Shown: positions 17,636 to 25,657 of the stretch, piece after piece
Numbering within the stretch: position 1 is the first letter of the stretch
How the letters are laid out: every line of letters begins with the position of its first letter
DNA from: Martinezella rhizogenes
Lineage (GTDB): Bacteria > Pseudomonadota > Alphaproteobacteria > Rhizobiales > Rhizobiaceae
Assembly (NCBI RefSeq): GCF_000799715.1
Contig: NZ_JUHG01000013.1
Coordinates: forward strand, 868,001-932,000
Direction of reading: 5' to 3'
Length of the DNA: 64,000 bases
Made by a program: the position numbers and the translations under genes
The notes under the pieces: model-generated
The model's database searches: none
The model's input: the letters and a program-made list of their open reading frames with translations, nothing else
What the model was told of the DNA's origin: nothing

Positions 17636-17790
17636 ATCGAGCGCCTTTCGCGTGAAGCCATTTGCCTGTGGCGCACAGGCGGATGAACGGCGAAAACCGG
17701 TAAGGCAATGGGCCGCAAGGACTGCTTGCCCATCGAACGACCGACTGCACACGATGCCGCTTTTGCGCATCGCCATTGGAGAGACGAAAC

Positions 17791-18969
17791 ATGGCCCGAT
17801 ACTTTCCACTCGACGAATATGAGGCGCGATGGGCGGGCGTGCTCGCCGAGATGCGCGCTCGCGGCTTCGAAACCGCTGTCGTCTTCGGACGCGGCGGCGG
17901 CACCACCGACAATTGCGGCGATATTCTTTATCTTTCCAATCACTATGCGATCAGCGGCGGCATGGATTCGCTCATCTGGTCGGCGCGATCCTTTTCCGGC
18001 ATCATTTTGCAGCAGGGCAAGGAGCCCCAGCTACACATCGACGAGCCGGAACCGCGTCGCGATCTTGTTTCGATCGAAGACGTGCACTGTCACACCCATC
18101 CGTTCAGCGGCTTGGCCAAGACGCTGGTTGACCGGGGCGTTTCGGGCCGCGTCGCGCTGGTCGGCACCAATTTCATTCCGATCAAATACTACCGGCAGCT
18201 CGAGGAAGGAGCGCCCGAGATCGAATGGGTTCCGGCCGATGACCTCGTCCGCTCCGTCCGGCGCATCAAAAGTGCGCGCGAACTCGATTGCTACAGGATC
18301 GCCGGCGAGGCCGCGACCGCCAGCCTCAACATTCTCATGGAGGGCCTGACCGGCGGCTTGTCGGAGCGCGAGGCAGCAGGCGAAGCGGCGCGCGAGGTGG
18401 TGCGCCGGGGCGGGCGCCTGCAGATGATCGGCACCAACCACGGGGATACGCTCGGCTTCGACCAGCGCTTCCCGCTGACCGGCTACAGTACGGACACGCC
18501 GCAGCCCGGCGACATCGTCACCGGCACGATCCACGCCGCTTTCCATCAGGGCTATTATCTCGATCCCGGTCGCACCGCCGTGCGCGGAACGCCGAATGCG
18601 GAACAACGCCGGCTGATCGAAGCCGCCGCCGGCATCGTGCATCATCTGTCGGACATGGTGCGGCCGGGCGCGAAGCTTCTCGACGTGGCAGCCGAGGGCG
18701 ACCGCATGACTGCCGCCTTCGGTGGCTCCGTCTCGGCCATCATGAAGAATTTTCCATTCTACGGCCACGGCATCGGGCTCGGCTTCGAGCTGCCGCGCAT
18801 TTCCACCAGCATGTCGCAGCCGAACGACATCGTGGAGAAGAACATGGTCTTCGGCGTTGAATCCTTCCTCTCGCTCGACGGCGTTGGAGCGGCCTTCTTC
18901 GAAGACATTCTGATCATCGGCGAGGACGGCAACGAGCTTCTCACGAAGTCGCCGAGCTTCTTCTGGTAG
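17791..18969 (+). CDS. M24 (creatinase/aminopeptidase P fold) hydrolase with an altered metal site
   Basis: 392 residues from ATG at 17791 (GGAGAGA upstream; 17776 is less likely). An N-terminal creatinase-like domain (1-160) precedes the pita-bread M24 domain. Of the five metal ligands of aminopeptidase P, four are present: D258 (YYLDPGRT), H326 (YGHGIGL), E357 (VFGVES) and E371 (FFEDILI). The first Asp is Thr246 (GDIVTGT). Creatinase and ectoine-hydrolase relatives also depart from this metal set and cleave C-N bonds other than Xaa-Pro peptides. It is divergent from the amino-acid transporter and convergent with the second M24 gene. I infer hydrolysis of an amide in the cluster's pathway; the substrate is unknown. 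Confidence 0.82.
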   Translation: MARYFPLDEYEARWAGVLAEMRARGFETAVVFGRGGGTTDNCGDILYLSNHYAISGGMDSLIWSARSFSGIILQQGKEPQLHIDEPEPRRDLVSIEDVHCHTHPFSGLAKTLVDRGVSGRVALVGTNFIPIKYYRQLEEGAPEIEWVPADDLVRSVRRIKSARELDCYRIAGEAATASLNILMEGLTGGLSEREAAGEAAREVVRRGGRLQMIGTNHGDTLGFDQRFPLTGYSTDTPQPGDIVTGTIHAAFHQGYYLDPGRTAVRGTPNAEQRRLIEAAAGIVHHLSDMVRPGAKLLDVAAEGDRMTAAFGGSVSAIMKNFPFYGHGIGLGFELPRISTSMSQPNDIVEKNMVFGVESFLSLDGVGAAFFEDILIIGEDGNELLTKSPSFFW

Positions 18970-18993
18970 GAAAAGAGGTTGCCCCTTCGGCTG

Positions 18994-20160
18994 CTATCGG
19001 ATCGTCAGCTCGCGCGGGAGCGTCGACAATGGCTCGATACCTGTTTCCGTCACGATGACGGTTTCGGAGGCGCCCACGGTCCATGCGCCATAGCTGCGCA
19101 ATGTCGCCGGCAGATGGAAGACCATGCCGGGCTCGATGAGCCGGTCGACGCCCGTGAACAGGCTAAGGATCTCGCCCTCGCCCCAATCTGGCGCGAAGGC
19201 AATCCCCATCGAATAGCCGATGCGCTTGCGAAAAGCGGGTGTGTATCCCTCCGCATCGATGACCTTCTGGGCGGCTTTATGGGGCAACCAACAGGGAACA
19301 CCTGGCCTGATCGCTCCCAGTGCGGCATCAAGCGCCCTAAGCGCGCAATCCATCATGCGGCTCGCCTCGGCCGGAGGCGCCCCGATCCAGACCGTGCGCA
19401 TCAATGCGGCATGGTATCGCGCGTGGCTAGCCGCAAGCTCCAGGAAGACGGCGTCGCCGGGCTCGAGTGTCCGCCGCCGCCACGTCATATGCGGCAGGCC
19501 GCTGCGAGGCCCCGAGGAGACAAGCGGTTCCATCGCCATGGTTTCGGAACCAGCCAAAGTCGCGTTAGCCAGCATTGCCGCCGCTATCACATTTTCGTCT
19601 GAACCGGCAGCGCAGGCGGCTATGCCGGCGGAAAGTCCCGATTGCGCATAGCGCGCGGCAGCACGGATCGCGTCAAGCTCGGCTGGCGATTTGACGGCCC
19701 TGAGCGGCGGCAGAAGCGATGAGCCGTCGGGCAGCTCCTCGACACCAAACCCGCGGGCAATGCGTCCGGCGAGACGTGGTGAGACGAACCAGCCGGCCAG
19801 CTCCATCGCCGGCTGCGTAATGCCGCGCTCCCGCAGAAGCCGCACCAAGGCATCGGCCGGATCCTCACCATCCTGATAGGCAACGATATCGTGAAGCCAG
19901 GTATTGGCCGTGGCGCCGGCAAGTTCGAGTTGCCGCACGAGCAGGATCGGCTCGCCCTTCGATGGCAGAACGAGAGCCTGGAAAGCGAAATAGCCGGCAG
20001 TCTGGCGGCCCGTCAGCCAGTAGATGGTTTCAGGCCCAGTCACGATCAGGGCCTCGTGATCCGCGGCTGAGACGGCAGCGCGCGCACGGGCCTGGCGGCC
20101 GGCGAACTCGATCTCCGGAAAGGCGGCCTCACAGCCACGGATATCAGCAAATTCATGCAT
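18994..20160 (-). CDS. M24-fold protein without the metal site (ectoine-hydrolase/creatinase-like)
   Basis: 388 residues, last gene of the seven-gene pxp operon, 23 nt after the GntR gene. The M24 fold is recognisable (EPGDAVFLELAASHARYHAA, LMRTVWIG, IGYSMGIAFAPDWGEG, SETVIVTETG). The metal ligands are replaced: first Asp is Glu (FLEL), second Asp is Ala (HAALMRT), His is Tyr (GYSMGI) and the VFTIEPG-type Glu is lost (VFHLPAT). Only the last Glu remains. The IGYSMGI..PDWGEG segment resembles ectoine hydrolase (DoeA/EutD-type) proteins, which act without the dinuclear metal site. Expected role: C-N hydrolysis of a small amide. The ectoine assignment is not supported by the neighbours. Confidence 0.82.
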   Translation of the reverse strand: MHEFADIRGCEAAFPEIEFAGRQARARAAVSAADHEALIVTGPETIYWLTGRQTAGYFAFQALVLPSKGEPILLVRQLELAGATANTWLHDIVAYQDGEDPADALVRLLRERGITQPAMELAGWFVSPRLAGRIARGFGVEELPDGSSLLPPLRAVKSPAELDAIRAAARYAQSGLSAGIAACAAGSDENVIAAAMLANATLAGSETMAMEPLVSSGPRSGLPHMTWRRRTLEPGDAVFLELAASHARYHAALMRTVWIGAPPAEASRMMDCALRALDAALGAIRPGVPCWLPHKAAQKVIDAEGYTPAFRKRIGYSMGIAFAPDWGEGEILSLFTGVDRLIEPGMVFHLPATLRSYGAWTVGASETVIVTETGIEPLSTLPRELTIR

Positions 20161-20183
20161 TAAATGAGAGTCACCTAGTTGAA

Positions 20184-20822
20184 TTACGGGCGAGCAAGCC
20201 AGCCCAGGAAACGGGTGCGCACGCTATCGAAATGGGTTTCCATGGCAGCGCGGGCGCGCGCAGGATCACCAGCCTCGATGGCATCGATAACCGCGATGTG
20301 CTCGCGCGCCTGCTCGCTGAAGCGATCATGAGTGCGGGTGATGGTGCAGCGCCGCGCTATGCTTCGCATTTCCGCCAGCATGCTCGGCAGAAGGCTCAAC
20401 CCCGCAGCCTCAGCGACGGCGACGTGAAAATCGTCGTCATCAAGCCAGAAACGATCGAAGGCGACATCGCTGCCTTCGGCATAGGCACGCATCGTTTCGC
20501 GCGATTTTTCAAGCGCTGGCGTTAAAGGACGCTCAGCCGCGCGGGCGGCGGCCGCCGCCTCGAGCAGTCTGCGGATCTGCACGATTTCCAGAAGCTGCTC
20601 CACGGTCACGGTCCGCACCATCAGTGCGCCATTGGCCAATCGCGAGATGACATCCTCCTTCTCCAGGCGAGAAATCGCCGCCCGCAACGGCGTGCGTGAA
20701 ATGCCGGAATCGAGTGCCAATGCGCGCTCCGTCAACACGTCGCCGGCTGTGAAAGCGCCTTCGAGAATACGCTGCTTGAGATCCTTGTATGCCTGCTGAG
20801 CCAAAGTCTCCTTCTCGCTCAT
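20184..20822 (-). CDS. GntR family (FadR/FCD) transcriptional regulator 1
   Basis: 212 residues. The N-terminal winged helix (LAQQAYKDLKQRILEGAFTA, GDVLTERALALDSGISRTPL, RAAISRLEKEDVI) is followed by an all-helical FCD ligand domain with the metal-binding pattern FHVAVAEAAG and ..EQAREHIAVIDAIEAGD. Start ATG overlaps the stop of the M20 gene (20819-20822). FCD regulators typically sense small carboxylates or amino acids. This and the second GntR gene are both embedded in the operon they probably regulate. Confidence 0.9.
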   Translation of the reverse strand: MSEKETLAQQAYKDLKQRILEGAFTAGDVLTERALALDSGISRTPLRAAISRLEKEDVISRLANGALMVRTVTVEQLLEIVQIRRLLEAAAAARAAERPLTPALEKSRETMRAYAEGSDVAFDRFWLDDDDFHVAVAEAAGLSLLPSMLAEMRSIARRCTITRTHDRFSEQAREHIAVIDAIEAGDPARARAAMETHFDSVRTRFLGWLARP

Positions 20823-22072
20823 GCTCTGATATCCTTTTGTTCGGCCCAGGCGGCATGCAGCGCTCCGACCGCCGCCGCAAGATCCCCAGCATCCATGCCC
20901 TCGTGCGGATTGTGACTTCCATTCCAGTTGCGCAGGAAAATCATGACCGATTCCCAGCCAGCCTGTGCAAAGGCCGCCGCGTCGTGCCCGCCGCCGGACA
21001 GCATCCGCCGAGGGGTGAAACCAAGGTTTTGCGAGGCAGCGGCAATCTCGTCGCCGAGCGCCAGGGACAGTTTGGTCGGCTGGCTGCGCGACTGGGATCC
21101 AAGCACGAAGCGCACCCCGCGCGCAGCCTCGATGACGGCGATATGAGCCTTCAAAAGCCCGTCCATGCGTTCGAGGACAGCGGGATCGTCGCTGCGCAAA
21201 TCGACGCAGAAATCCACCCGGCCCGGCACCTTGGCAAAGGCATGTTCCGGTGTGGCGGCATCAACGCGGCCAAAGGTGACGGCGAGATCATGTCCCTCCT
21301 GGAGAATCTCGCCCCAGTGCTTGTCCATGGCAACCACCAGATCGGCGAATGCGAAGACCGCATCGGCGCGGGCCGCGCGTGGCGCGCCGCCGGAATGAGC
21401 CCAGGTGCCGTCAATACGTGCCTCCCGGTAGCGCAGGCCGCCGCGAACCCCGTGCACCACGGCAAAGGCTTCGCCTGCATTTTCAAGCACCGGCCCCTGT
21501 TCGATATGGAGTTCGACGAAGCGTGCCGGGGTGAGATGCGGGCCGCGAAGGATGGCATCGGGATCGCCGCCTTCCTCACGCATATGATCGGCAAGCGTGC
21601 GGCCGGTATCGGTGCGCTTGGCATCCATCTCAGCGGCCGTCAACCTGCCCAGTGCCGCCCGTGAGCCGATATAGGACACCGGGAACCAGACGCTTTCTTC
21701 CGCCCGCGTCACGGTGACGACGAGATCGACCGGAGGCGCCTTGCCGCTTTCAACGAAGGCGGCAGCAAGCGCCATGGCGCCTGCAATGCCAGCCGCGCCA
21801 TCATAGGCACCGCCCATGGGTACAGTGTCGACATGGGAACCGATATAGAGCGCCGGCGCGTTGCGGTCGCGACCCGGCAGGCGAGCAAACAGGTTGAGCC
21901 CGGCATCCTTCGTGACGGTCAAGCCCAGCGTCGCGGCTTCCTCGGCAACGACACGGTGCGCCTGGCTTTCGAGCGGGCTATAAGATGGACGCGTATAGCC
22001 CGGTCCCGGCGCGGAGATGGCATTGATGCGATCAAGGAGACGATCAATCGTACCGCGAATAATGCTGCTCAT
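20819..22072 (-). CDS. M20-family Zn-dependent amidohydrolase (N-carbamoyl amino acid hydrolase / allantoate amidohydrolase-like)
   Basis: 417 residues. Metal-site motifs: GSHVDTVPMGGAYDGAAG (His, Asp), TRAEESVWFPVSYIGSRA (bridging Glu region), FVELHIEQGPVLE (His) and a C-terminal SGGGHDAAAF and HNPHEG (His). These are the motifs of the hydantoinase/carbamoylase branch of M20, which cleaves N-carbamoyl or ureido groups and related amides. ATGA-type overlaps link it to the dehydrogenase upstream (22069-22072) and GntR downstream. With the 5-oxoprolinase subunits nearby, it may act on the opened amide. Substrate not determined. Confidence 0.88.
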   Translation of the reverse strand: MSSIIRGTIDRLLDRINAISAPGPGYTRPSYSPLESQAHRVVAEEAATLGLTVTKDAGLNLFARLPGRDRNAPALYIGSHVDTVPMGGAYDGAAGIAGAMALAAAFVESGKAPPVDLVVTVTRAEESVWFPVSYIGSRAALGRLTAAEMDAKRTDTGRTLADHMREEGGDPDAILRGPHLTPARFVELHIEQGPVLENAGEAFAVVHGVRGGLRYREARIDGTWAHSGGAPRAARADAVFAFADLVVAMDKHWGEILQEGHDLAVTFGRVDAATPEHAFAKVPGRVDFCVDLRSDDPAVLERMDGLLKAHIAVIEAARGVRFVLGSQSRSQPTKLSLALGDEIAAASQNLGFTPRRMLSGGGHDAAAFAQAGWESVMIFLRNWNGSHNPHEGMDAGDLAAAVGALHAAWAEQKDIRA

Positions 22073-23016
22073 GCGATTACCTGTCTCAATTCGTTGAGGG
22101 TTGTCGCGGGCCGTTGCCCGGAAAGAGCTGTCAGCACATTGCGCGCCGCGCCGATAGCGACCCGGCGCAAGGCTTCGACCGTCGTGCCGCCGAGATGAGG
22201 GGTGAAGATAACGCGGGCCGAGGCGGCAAGCGGCCCGCGAGGCGCATCATGCGAGTAGACGTCGAGGCCAGCCGCCGCGATCCGACCCGAAGCGAGCGCA
22301 CCAGCAAGGGCGGCTTCATCGACAAGTCCAGCCCTTGCGGTGTTGATCAGAATGGCGCCATTCTTCACCTGAAATAAGGCTTCGGTTCCAATCAGACCGC
22401 GCGTCTCCGGCCGCAAAGGCGTGTGCAGCGAGATGAGATCGGCCTCGCCGAGCCCCGCGGCAAGTGTTTGGACCCGCTGGAAATCGCCGATATCGGCGAC
22501 GCGGGGCGAATAGACCAGAACCCGCATGTCGAGCGCCGCCTTCAGCATATGGCCAAGGCCCGCGCCGGTCGCGCCCCAGCCGACGATCAACGCCGTTTTG
22601 CCCGAAAGTTCGGCAAAGGTCTCCAATTCCCGGAAGCCAGCCGTCCCGGCGCGTTCGCTGCGATCGGCAGCGGGAATTCGGCGTGCGGCGGCAAGTGCCA
22701 GGCCAAGAGCGAGCTCCGAGACGGAACGGGCGTTTGCGCCGGGCGTGTTGCAGACGATGATCCCCCGCTCGCTGGCGGCATCCTTGTCAACGGCATCATG
22801 ACCGGCACCGTGGACAACGATGACCCGCAGCACATCACTTGCTCGGATCGCGCAAGCCGAAAGCCCCGCATCGCGCGTAATCACCGCATCGCAACCCGGG
22901 ATCATTCGAGCGATGGTCTCCATGTCGGACACGGGGCACAGGATGGGTTCGATACCGGCCTGCTTGAGGACCGCGAGACCGTCGGCATGGACCGGTTGGA
23001 CGATCAGGCACTTCAT
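22069..23016 (-). CDS. D-2-hydroxyacid dehydrogenase (SerA-like)
   Basis: 315 residues. The NAD-binding motif is GWGATGAGLG (within LSGKTALIVGWGATGAGLGH), followed by LISLHTPLRPETRGLIG, the catalytic Arg in INTARAGLVDE and His in FTPHLGGTT. The usual catalytic Glu region after GLDVY reads SHDAPRGP, an atypical variant. It lacks the regulatory ACT domain of biosynthetic SerA, so it is probably a catabolic 2-oxoacid/2-hydroxyacid oxidoreductase. Overlaps with both neighbours by 4 nt. Confidence 0.87.
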   Translation of the reverse strand: MKCLIVQPVHADGLAVLKQAGIEPILCPVSDMETIARMIPGCDAVITRDAGLSACAIRASDVLRVIVVHGAGHDAVDKDAASERGIIVCNTPGANARSVSELALGLALAAARRIPAADRSERAGTAGFRELETFAELSGKTALIVGWGATGAGLGHMLKAALDMRVLVYSPRVADIGDFQRVQTLAAGLGEADLISLHTPLRPETRGLIGTEALFQVKNGAILINTARAGLVDEAALAGALASGRIAAAGLDVYSHDAPRGPLAASARVIFTPHLGGTTVEALRRVAIGAARNVLTALSGQRPATTLNELRQVIA

Positions 23017-23657
23017 CGATCTTTTCTTTCCGCGGGAGCGTTCAAGCGTTCAAGAATTGCGTCGCGTGCATGCGTAATGTGAGCGGCCATCAGCAGCCCA
23101 GCCTTTTCTCCGTCACCGGCGCGCAGGGCGGCAATCATGTCGAGATGCTCCTCGCAGCCCTTGAGGAAGCGGTCGGGCACCTGTGTGTGGTCAAACATGC
23201 AGGTCCGCCGGCGCAGGTCGCCGATCGTGCGGATCATCATGTCGCTGCCTGCCGCAGCGGCGAGAGCGCGGTGGAAATCATCGTCGACGCGGCGCTGCTC
23301 GTCCCCATCGCCCGGTCCCTCTCGCTGCAATGCGCGAACGCGGTTTTCCAATGTGTCGAGCACGGCGTGGGCGATCGTCGTGGCGGCGCGAGCGCAGGAC
23401 GATTCCAAGATGCGGCGCAGAAAAAAGATCTCCTCGACTTCCTCGGCGGCAAGCTGCCGTACCCGCAGGAAACGGCCTTCCTGAACGGCAAGCCCTTCAG
23501 CCTCGATCCGCTTGATGGCCTCACGCACCGGTGTACGCGACATGTCGAGCGCTTCGCCGAGTTTAGCCTCCTGCAGCGGATCGCCCGGCGTCAGCGCCCC
23601 GGACAGGATCATTTCGATGATCTTTCCATAGGCCTGTTTGGCAAGCGGTTGATTCAT
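23013..23657 (-). CDS. GntR family (FadR/FCD) transcriptional regulator 2
   Basis: 214 residues from ATG at 23657, which overlaps the pxpC stop (23654-23657); the longer frame to 23777 is the mirror of pxpC. The winged helix reads LAKQAYGKIIEMILSGALTP, GDPLQEAKLGEALDMSRTPV and REAIKRIEAEG. FCD elements include VDDDFHRALAAAAGSDMM and CEEHLDMIAALRAGD. It is similar in layout to the GntR at 20184, but the two differ throughout, so they may sense different ligands or bind as partners. Confidence 0.9.
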   Translation of the reverse strand: MNQPLAKQAYGKIIEMILSGALTPGDPLQEAKLGEALDMSRTPVREAIKRIEAEGLAVQEGRFLRVRQLAAEEVEEIFFLRRILESSCARAATTIAHAVLDTLENRVRALQREGPGDGDEQRRVDDDFHRALAAAAGSDMMIRTIGDLRRRTCMFDHTQVPDRFLKGCEEHLDMIAALRAGDGEKAGLLMAAHITHARDAILERLNAPAERKDR

Positions 23658-24625
23658 GACGAAGATCCTTCCGAAAACGTGCCGGTTGCCGATTTTTCCG
23701 TGAGGCCGGAAAGAATGCCCTGCAGAGCGCCCTTCTCGGCAATCAGAAGCTCTTCCGCATGGTCCCGCGAGATGCACTTGAAAAAGATGGCCCGCCCGCT
23801 TTGCGTCTGCGCCAACCGGGGCAGATCGACGGATGCGACCGTCGCGATCTTCGCATAGCCGCCCGTCGTCTGGCGCTCCGCCATCAGCACGATCGGCCGT
23901 CCGGAACCCGGCACCTGGATGGAGCCGGCAACGGTGCCGTCGGACACGATGTCATGACCACGCGCAGCGCAAAGCTGCGGACCGTCCAGCATCTGCGCCA
24001 TGCGATCCCGGCTTGCAGAGACGACAAAGGCTTCCGTCAGGAAGATGCGCCAAGCCTCGGCGTCGAAATAATCGTCCTGCGGACCGCTAACGACCCGAAT
24101 GGCCCTGTTCGAACGCCGCCAAAGCTGCCGCAAGGCAAGAAGTGGCGCGGCTGTGGCCCGGCCGAGGGGCAACAGGTCCCCCGCCTGAAGCCGCCGTCCC
24201 TCGTGACCGCCCAGGCCCGAGCGCAGATGCGTGGCGCGCGCGCCGAGAACGGGCGGGGTATCGATCCCGCCCGAGACAGCCAGATAACCCCAGACGGAAT
24301 CCTTCAGTCCGCCGATCGCAAGGACTGCGCCGGGCATGAGGTCATAGCTTTCCCAAGGGTGCATCGGCGCGCCATCGATATGAATATCGACAGCGCCACC
24401 GGTAACAGCGATCCGGACGGGCTCGAACACCTCGAAAGCGCCGCCAACGCCGGCAAATTCCAGCGCCGCGGCCTCCTGTGAATTGCCGACAAGCGCATTG
24501 GCGATCCGGAAGGACGGTATATCCATCGGCCCGGAACGCGAGACCCCGGCGGACAGAAGCCCTTCCCGGCCCAAATCCTGCACCGTGACCATCGGCCCCG
24601 CCTGTCTGATGCGCAAGCTGGTCAT
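23654..24625 (-). CDS. pxpC: 5-oxoprolinase subunit C (biotin-dependent carboxyltransferase-like, KipA type)
   Basis: 323 residues from ATG at 24625, overlapping the pxpB stop (24622-24625). The N-terminus LRIRQAGPMVTVQDLGREGL, with SRSGPMDIPSFRIANALVGN, is diagnostic of the AHS2/KipA family. GSGRPIVLMAERQTTGGYAK near the C-terminus also fits. In bacteria PxpA, PxpB and PxpC together hydrolyse 5-oxoproline to glutamate using ATP. All three are present here, although pxpA is 3.4 kb away on the other strand. Multiple pxp-like sets occur in bacteria and some may use other cyclic amides. Confidence 0.88.
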   Translation of the reverse strand: MTSLRIRQAGPMVTVQDLGREGLLSAGVSRSGPMDIPSFRIANALVGNSQEAAALEFAGVGGAFEVFEPVRIAVTGGAVDIHIDGAPMHPWESYDLMPGAVLAIGGLKDSVWGYLAVSGGIDTPPVLGARATHLRSGLGGHEGRRLQAGDLLPLGRATAAPLLALRQLWRRSNRAIRVVSGPQDDYFDAEAWRIFLTEAFVVSASRDRMAQMLDGPQLCAARGHDIVSDGTVAGSIQVPGSGRPIVLMAERQTTGGYAKIATVASVDLPRLAQTQSGRAIFFKCISRDHAEELLIAEKGALQGILSGLTEKSATGTFSEGSSS

Positions 24626-25347
24626 GTGGCTTCGGGCTCCACAATCGTCTTCCCGGCGGCAACAGCCGCATCGAGTTCGGCGGCCTCCGCCGCCTCGATC
24701 GGCCGGAAACGCACGCGATCGCCGGCCCGCAACAGGAAGGGATCCTTGCGCGCCGGATCGAACAGCTTCAGCGGCGTGCGGCCGATGAAGCGCCAACCGC
24801 TTGGCCCCGGTACGGAATTGATGCTTGCCTGCTTGCCCCCGATACCGATCGCACTCGCCTCGATCCGCTGACGCGGATTGGCAAGCCGCGGCGTGTGAAG
24901 GATCTCCGGCAAGCCGCCAAGATAGGCAAAGCCCGGCGCAAAGCCGATCATATACACTCGGTATTCGGCCGTGGCGTGAATAGAAACAAGCGCCGCCGGG
25001 CTCATGTCCTTCATGGCGGCAAGCTCTTCCAGATCCATGCCGACAGGCCCGCCGTAAAGTACCGGCAGACGGAAGTGTCGAGCAGTGTGCTCCCCGACCG
25101 GCAACTCCTGCAGGCGCTTTCGAAGGTCCAGCGCCAACGTTTGCCCGCGCACGATGCAGGGATCGTAGACGACCATGAGCGAGCGATATGTTGGGACTGT
25201 TTCCAAGATGCCAGCAAGCGGATTGCTGGCCAGATCCTTGGCCAGCGCGATCACGCGTGTATTCACCGCCTCGTCGATCTCATCCGACAGTTCGACCGAA
25301 AGAGCGCTGTCACCGCAGGCAAGAATGCGCGGAGGCTTTTCTGCCAT
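24622..25347 (-). CDS. pxpB: 5-oxoprolinase subunit B (KipI type)
   Basis: 241 residues. AHS1/KipI hallmarks: ILACGDSALSVELSDEID, VPTYRSLMVVYDP, LPVLYGGPVGMDLEELA, YMIGFAPGFAYLGGLP and GGKQASINSVPGPSGWRFIG. First gene of the seven-gene leftward operon; site 3 of the shared operator lies about 82 bp upstream. Works with PxpA and PxpC in ATP-dependent opening of the pyrrolidone ring. Confidence 0.9.
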   Translation of the reverse strand: MAEKPPRILACGDSALSVELSDEIDEAVNTRVIALAKDLASNPLAGILETVPTYRSLMVVYDPCIVRGQTLALDLRKRLQELPVGEHTARHFRLPVLYGGPVGMDLEELAAMKDMSPAALVSIHATAEYRVYMIGFAPGFAYLGGLPEILHTPRLANPRQRIEASAIGIGGKQASINSVPGPSGWRFIGRTPLKLFDPARKDPFLLRAGDRVRFRPIEAAEAAELDAAVAAGKTIVEPEAT

Positions 25348-25428
25348 GACGCCCAGAATCCTTCAAATATACCAGGCTCGAAACAACGCCGGCTTACCGG
25401 ACGTTTCAGGCCTTACGCTGATCCTGCC

Positions 25429-25452
25429 ATTTCAGTATACCAACTGTATGTC
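25429..25452 (-). promoter_or_regulatory. Operator-like site 3 (pxpB operon)
   Basis: The + strand reads ATTTCAGTATACCAACTGTA, then TGTC. The flanking TGCC is also shared with site 4. Contains the short dyad ATAC-CAACT-GTAT, a plausible GntR half-site arrangement. On the minus strand it overlaps TATACT, a good -10 candidate. Confidence 0.6.
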
Positions 25453-25533
25453 AAGTGTGGTTTGGATGATAGGAGCAGATTTTACGCAATGCAACTGAGT
25501 GGCGTTAAATTATCTGCGCCGATTGTACTCGGG

Positions 25534-25558
25534 CATCAGGCGCCAACGGCGCCTGATG
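25534..25558 (-). terminator. Perfect 11-bp hairpin downstream of dctM
   Basis: CATCAGGCGCC (25534-25544) pairs exactly with GGCGCCTGATG (25548-25558), loop of 3 nt. It is 100 bp beyond the dctM stop on the leftward transcript. No T-run, so termination strength is uncertain. Confidence 0.5.
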
Positions 25559-25657
25559 AAAGCCATCCAAACAGAAAATCAGGTGACCGCATGCTTCACC
25601 GATCGCGCAAGGCCGGCGGCGGGATCGGCCACCTCACCGGCTCTTGCGTACTCTCGA

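Larger units (their letters stand above)
17210..17790. promoter_or_regulatory. Divergent promoter region between the amino-acid ABC operon and the M24 gene
   Basis: This 581-bp gene-free stretch separates two outward-reading units. It is AT-rich around 17440-17530 and holds two copies of the cluster-wide operator-like sequence, at 17430-17450 and 17612-17635. The copies point in opposite directions, each toward its own gene. Confidence 0.55.
25348..25657. other. Intergenic region with the pxp promoter and the TRAP-operon 3' hairpin
   Basis: 310 bp without a gene. The right part (25534-25558) has a perfect hairpin downstream of dctM. The left part (25425-25505) holds the pxpB promoter with the operator. 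The latter shows extended similarity to 28665-28745, upstream of dctP. Confidence 0.5.

Noticed and set aside
17791..20160. Assignment of the M24 pair to the ectoine utilisation (eut/doe) pathway
   Set aside because: The second protein resembles ectoine hydrolase, but no EutB, EutC, DoeB-type deacetylase or Ehu-type transporter is present, and the regulon contains PxpABC instead.
25429..25452. Operator sites reinterpreted as plain -35/-10 promoters (TTGACA and TATACT)
   Set aside because: TTGACA and TATACT in site 3 are only about 9 bp apart, too close for a sigma-70 promoter; the four-fold conservation is better explained by a regulator site overlapping a -10 element.
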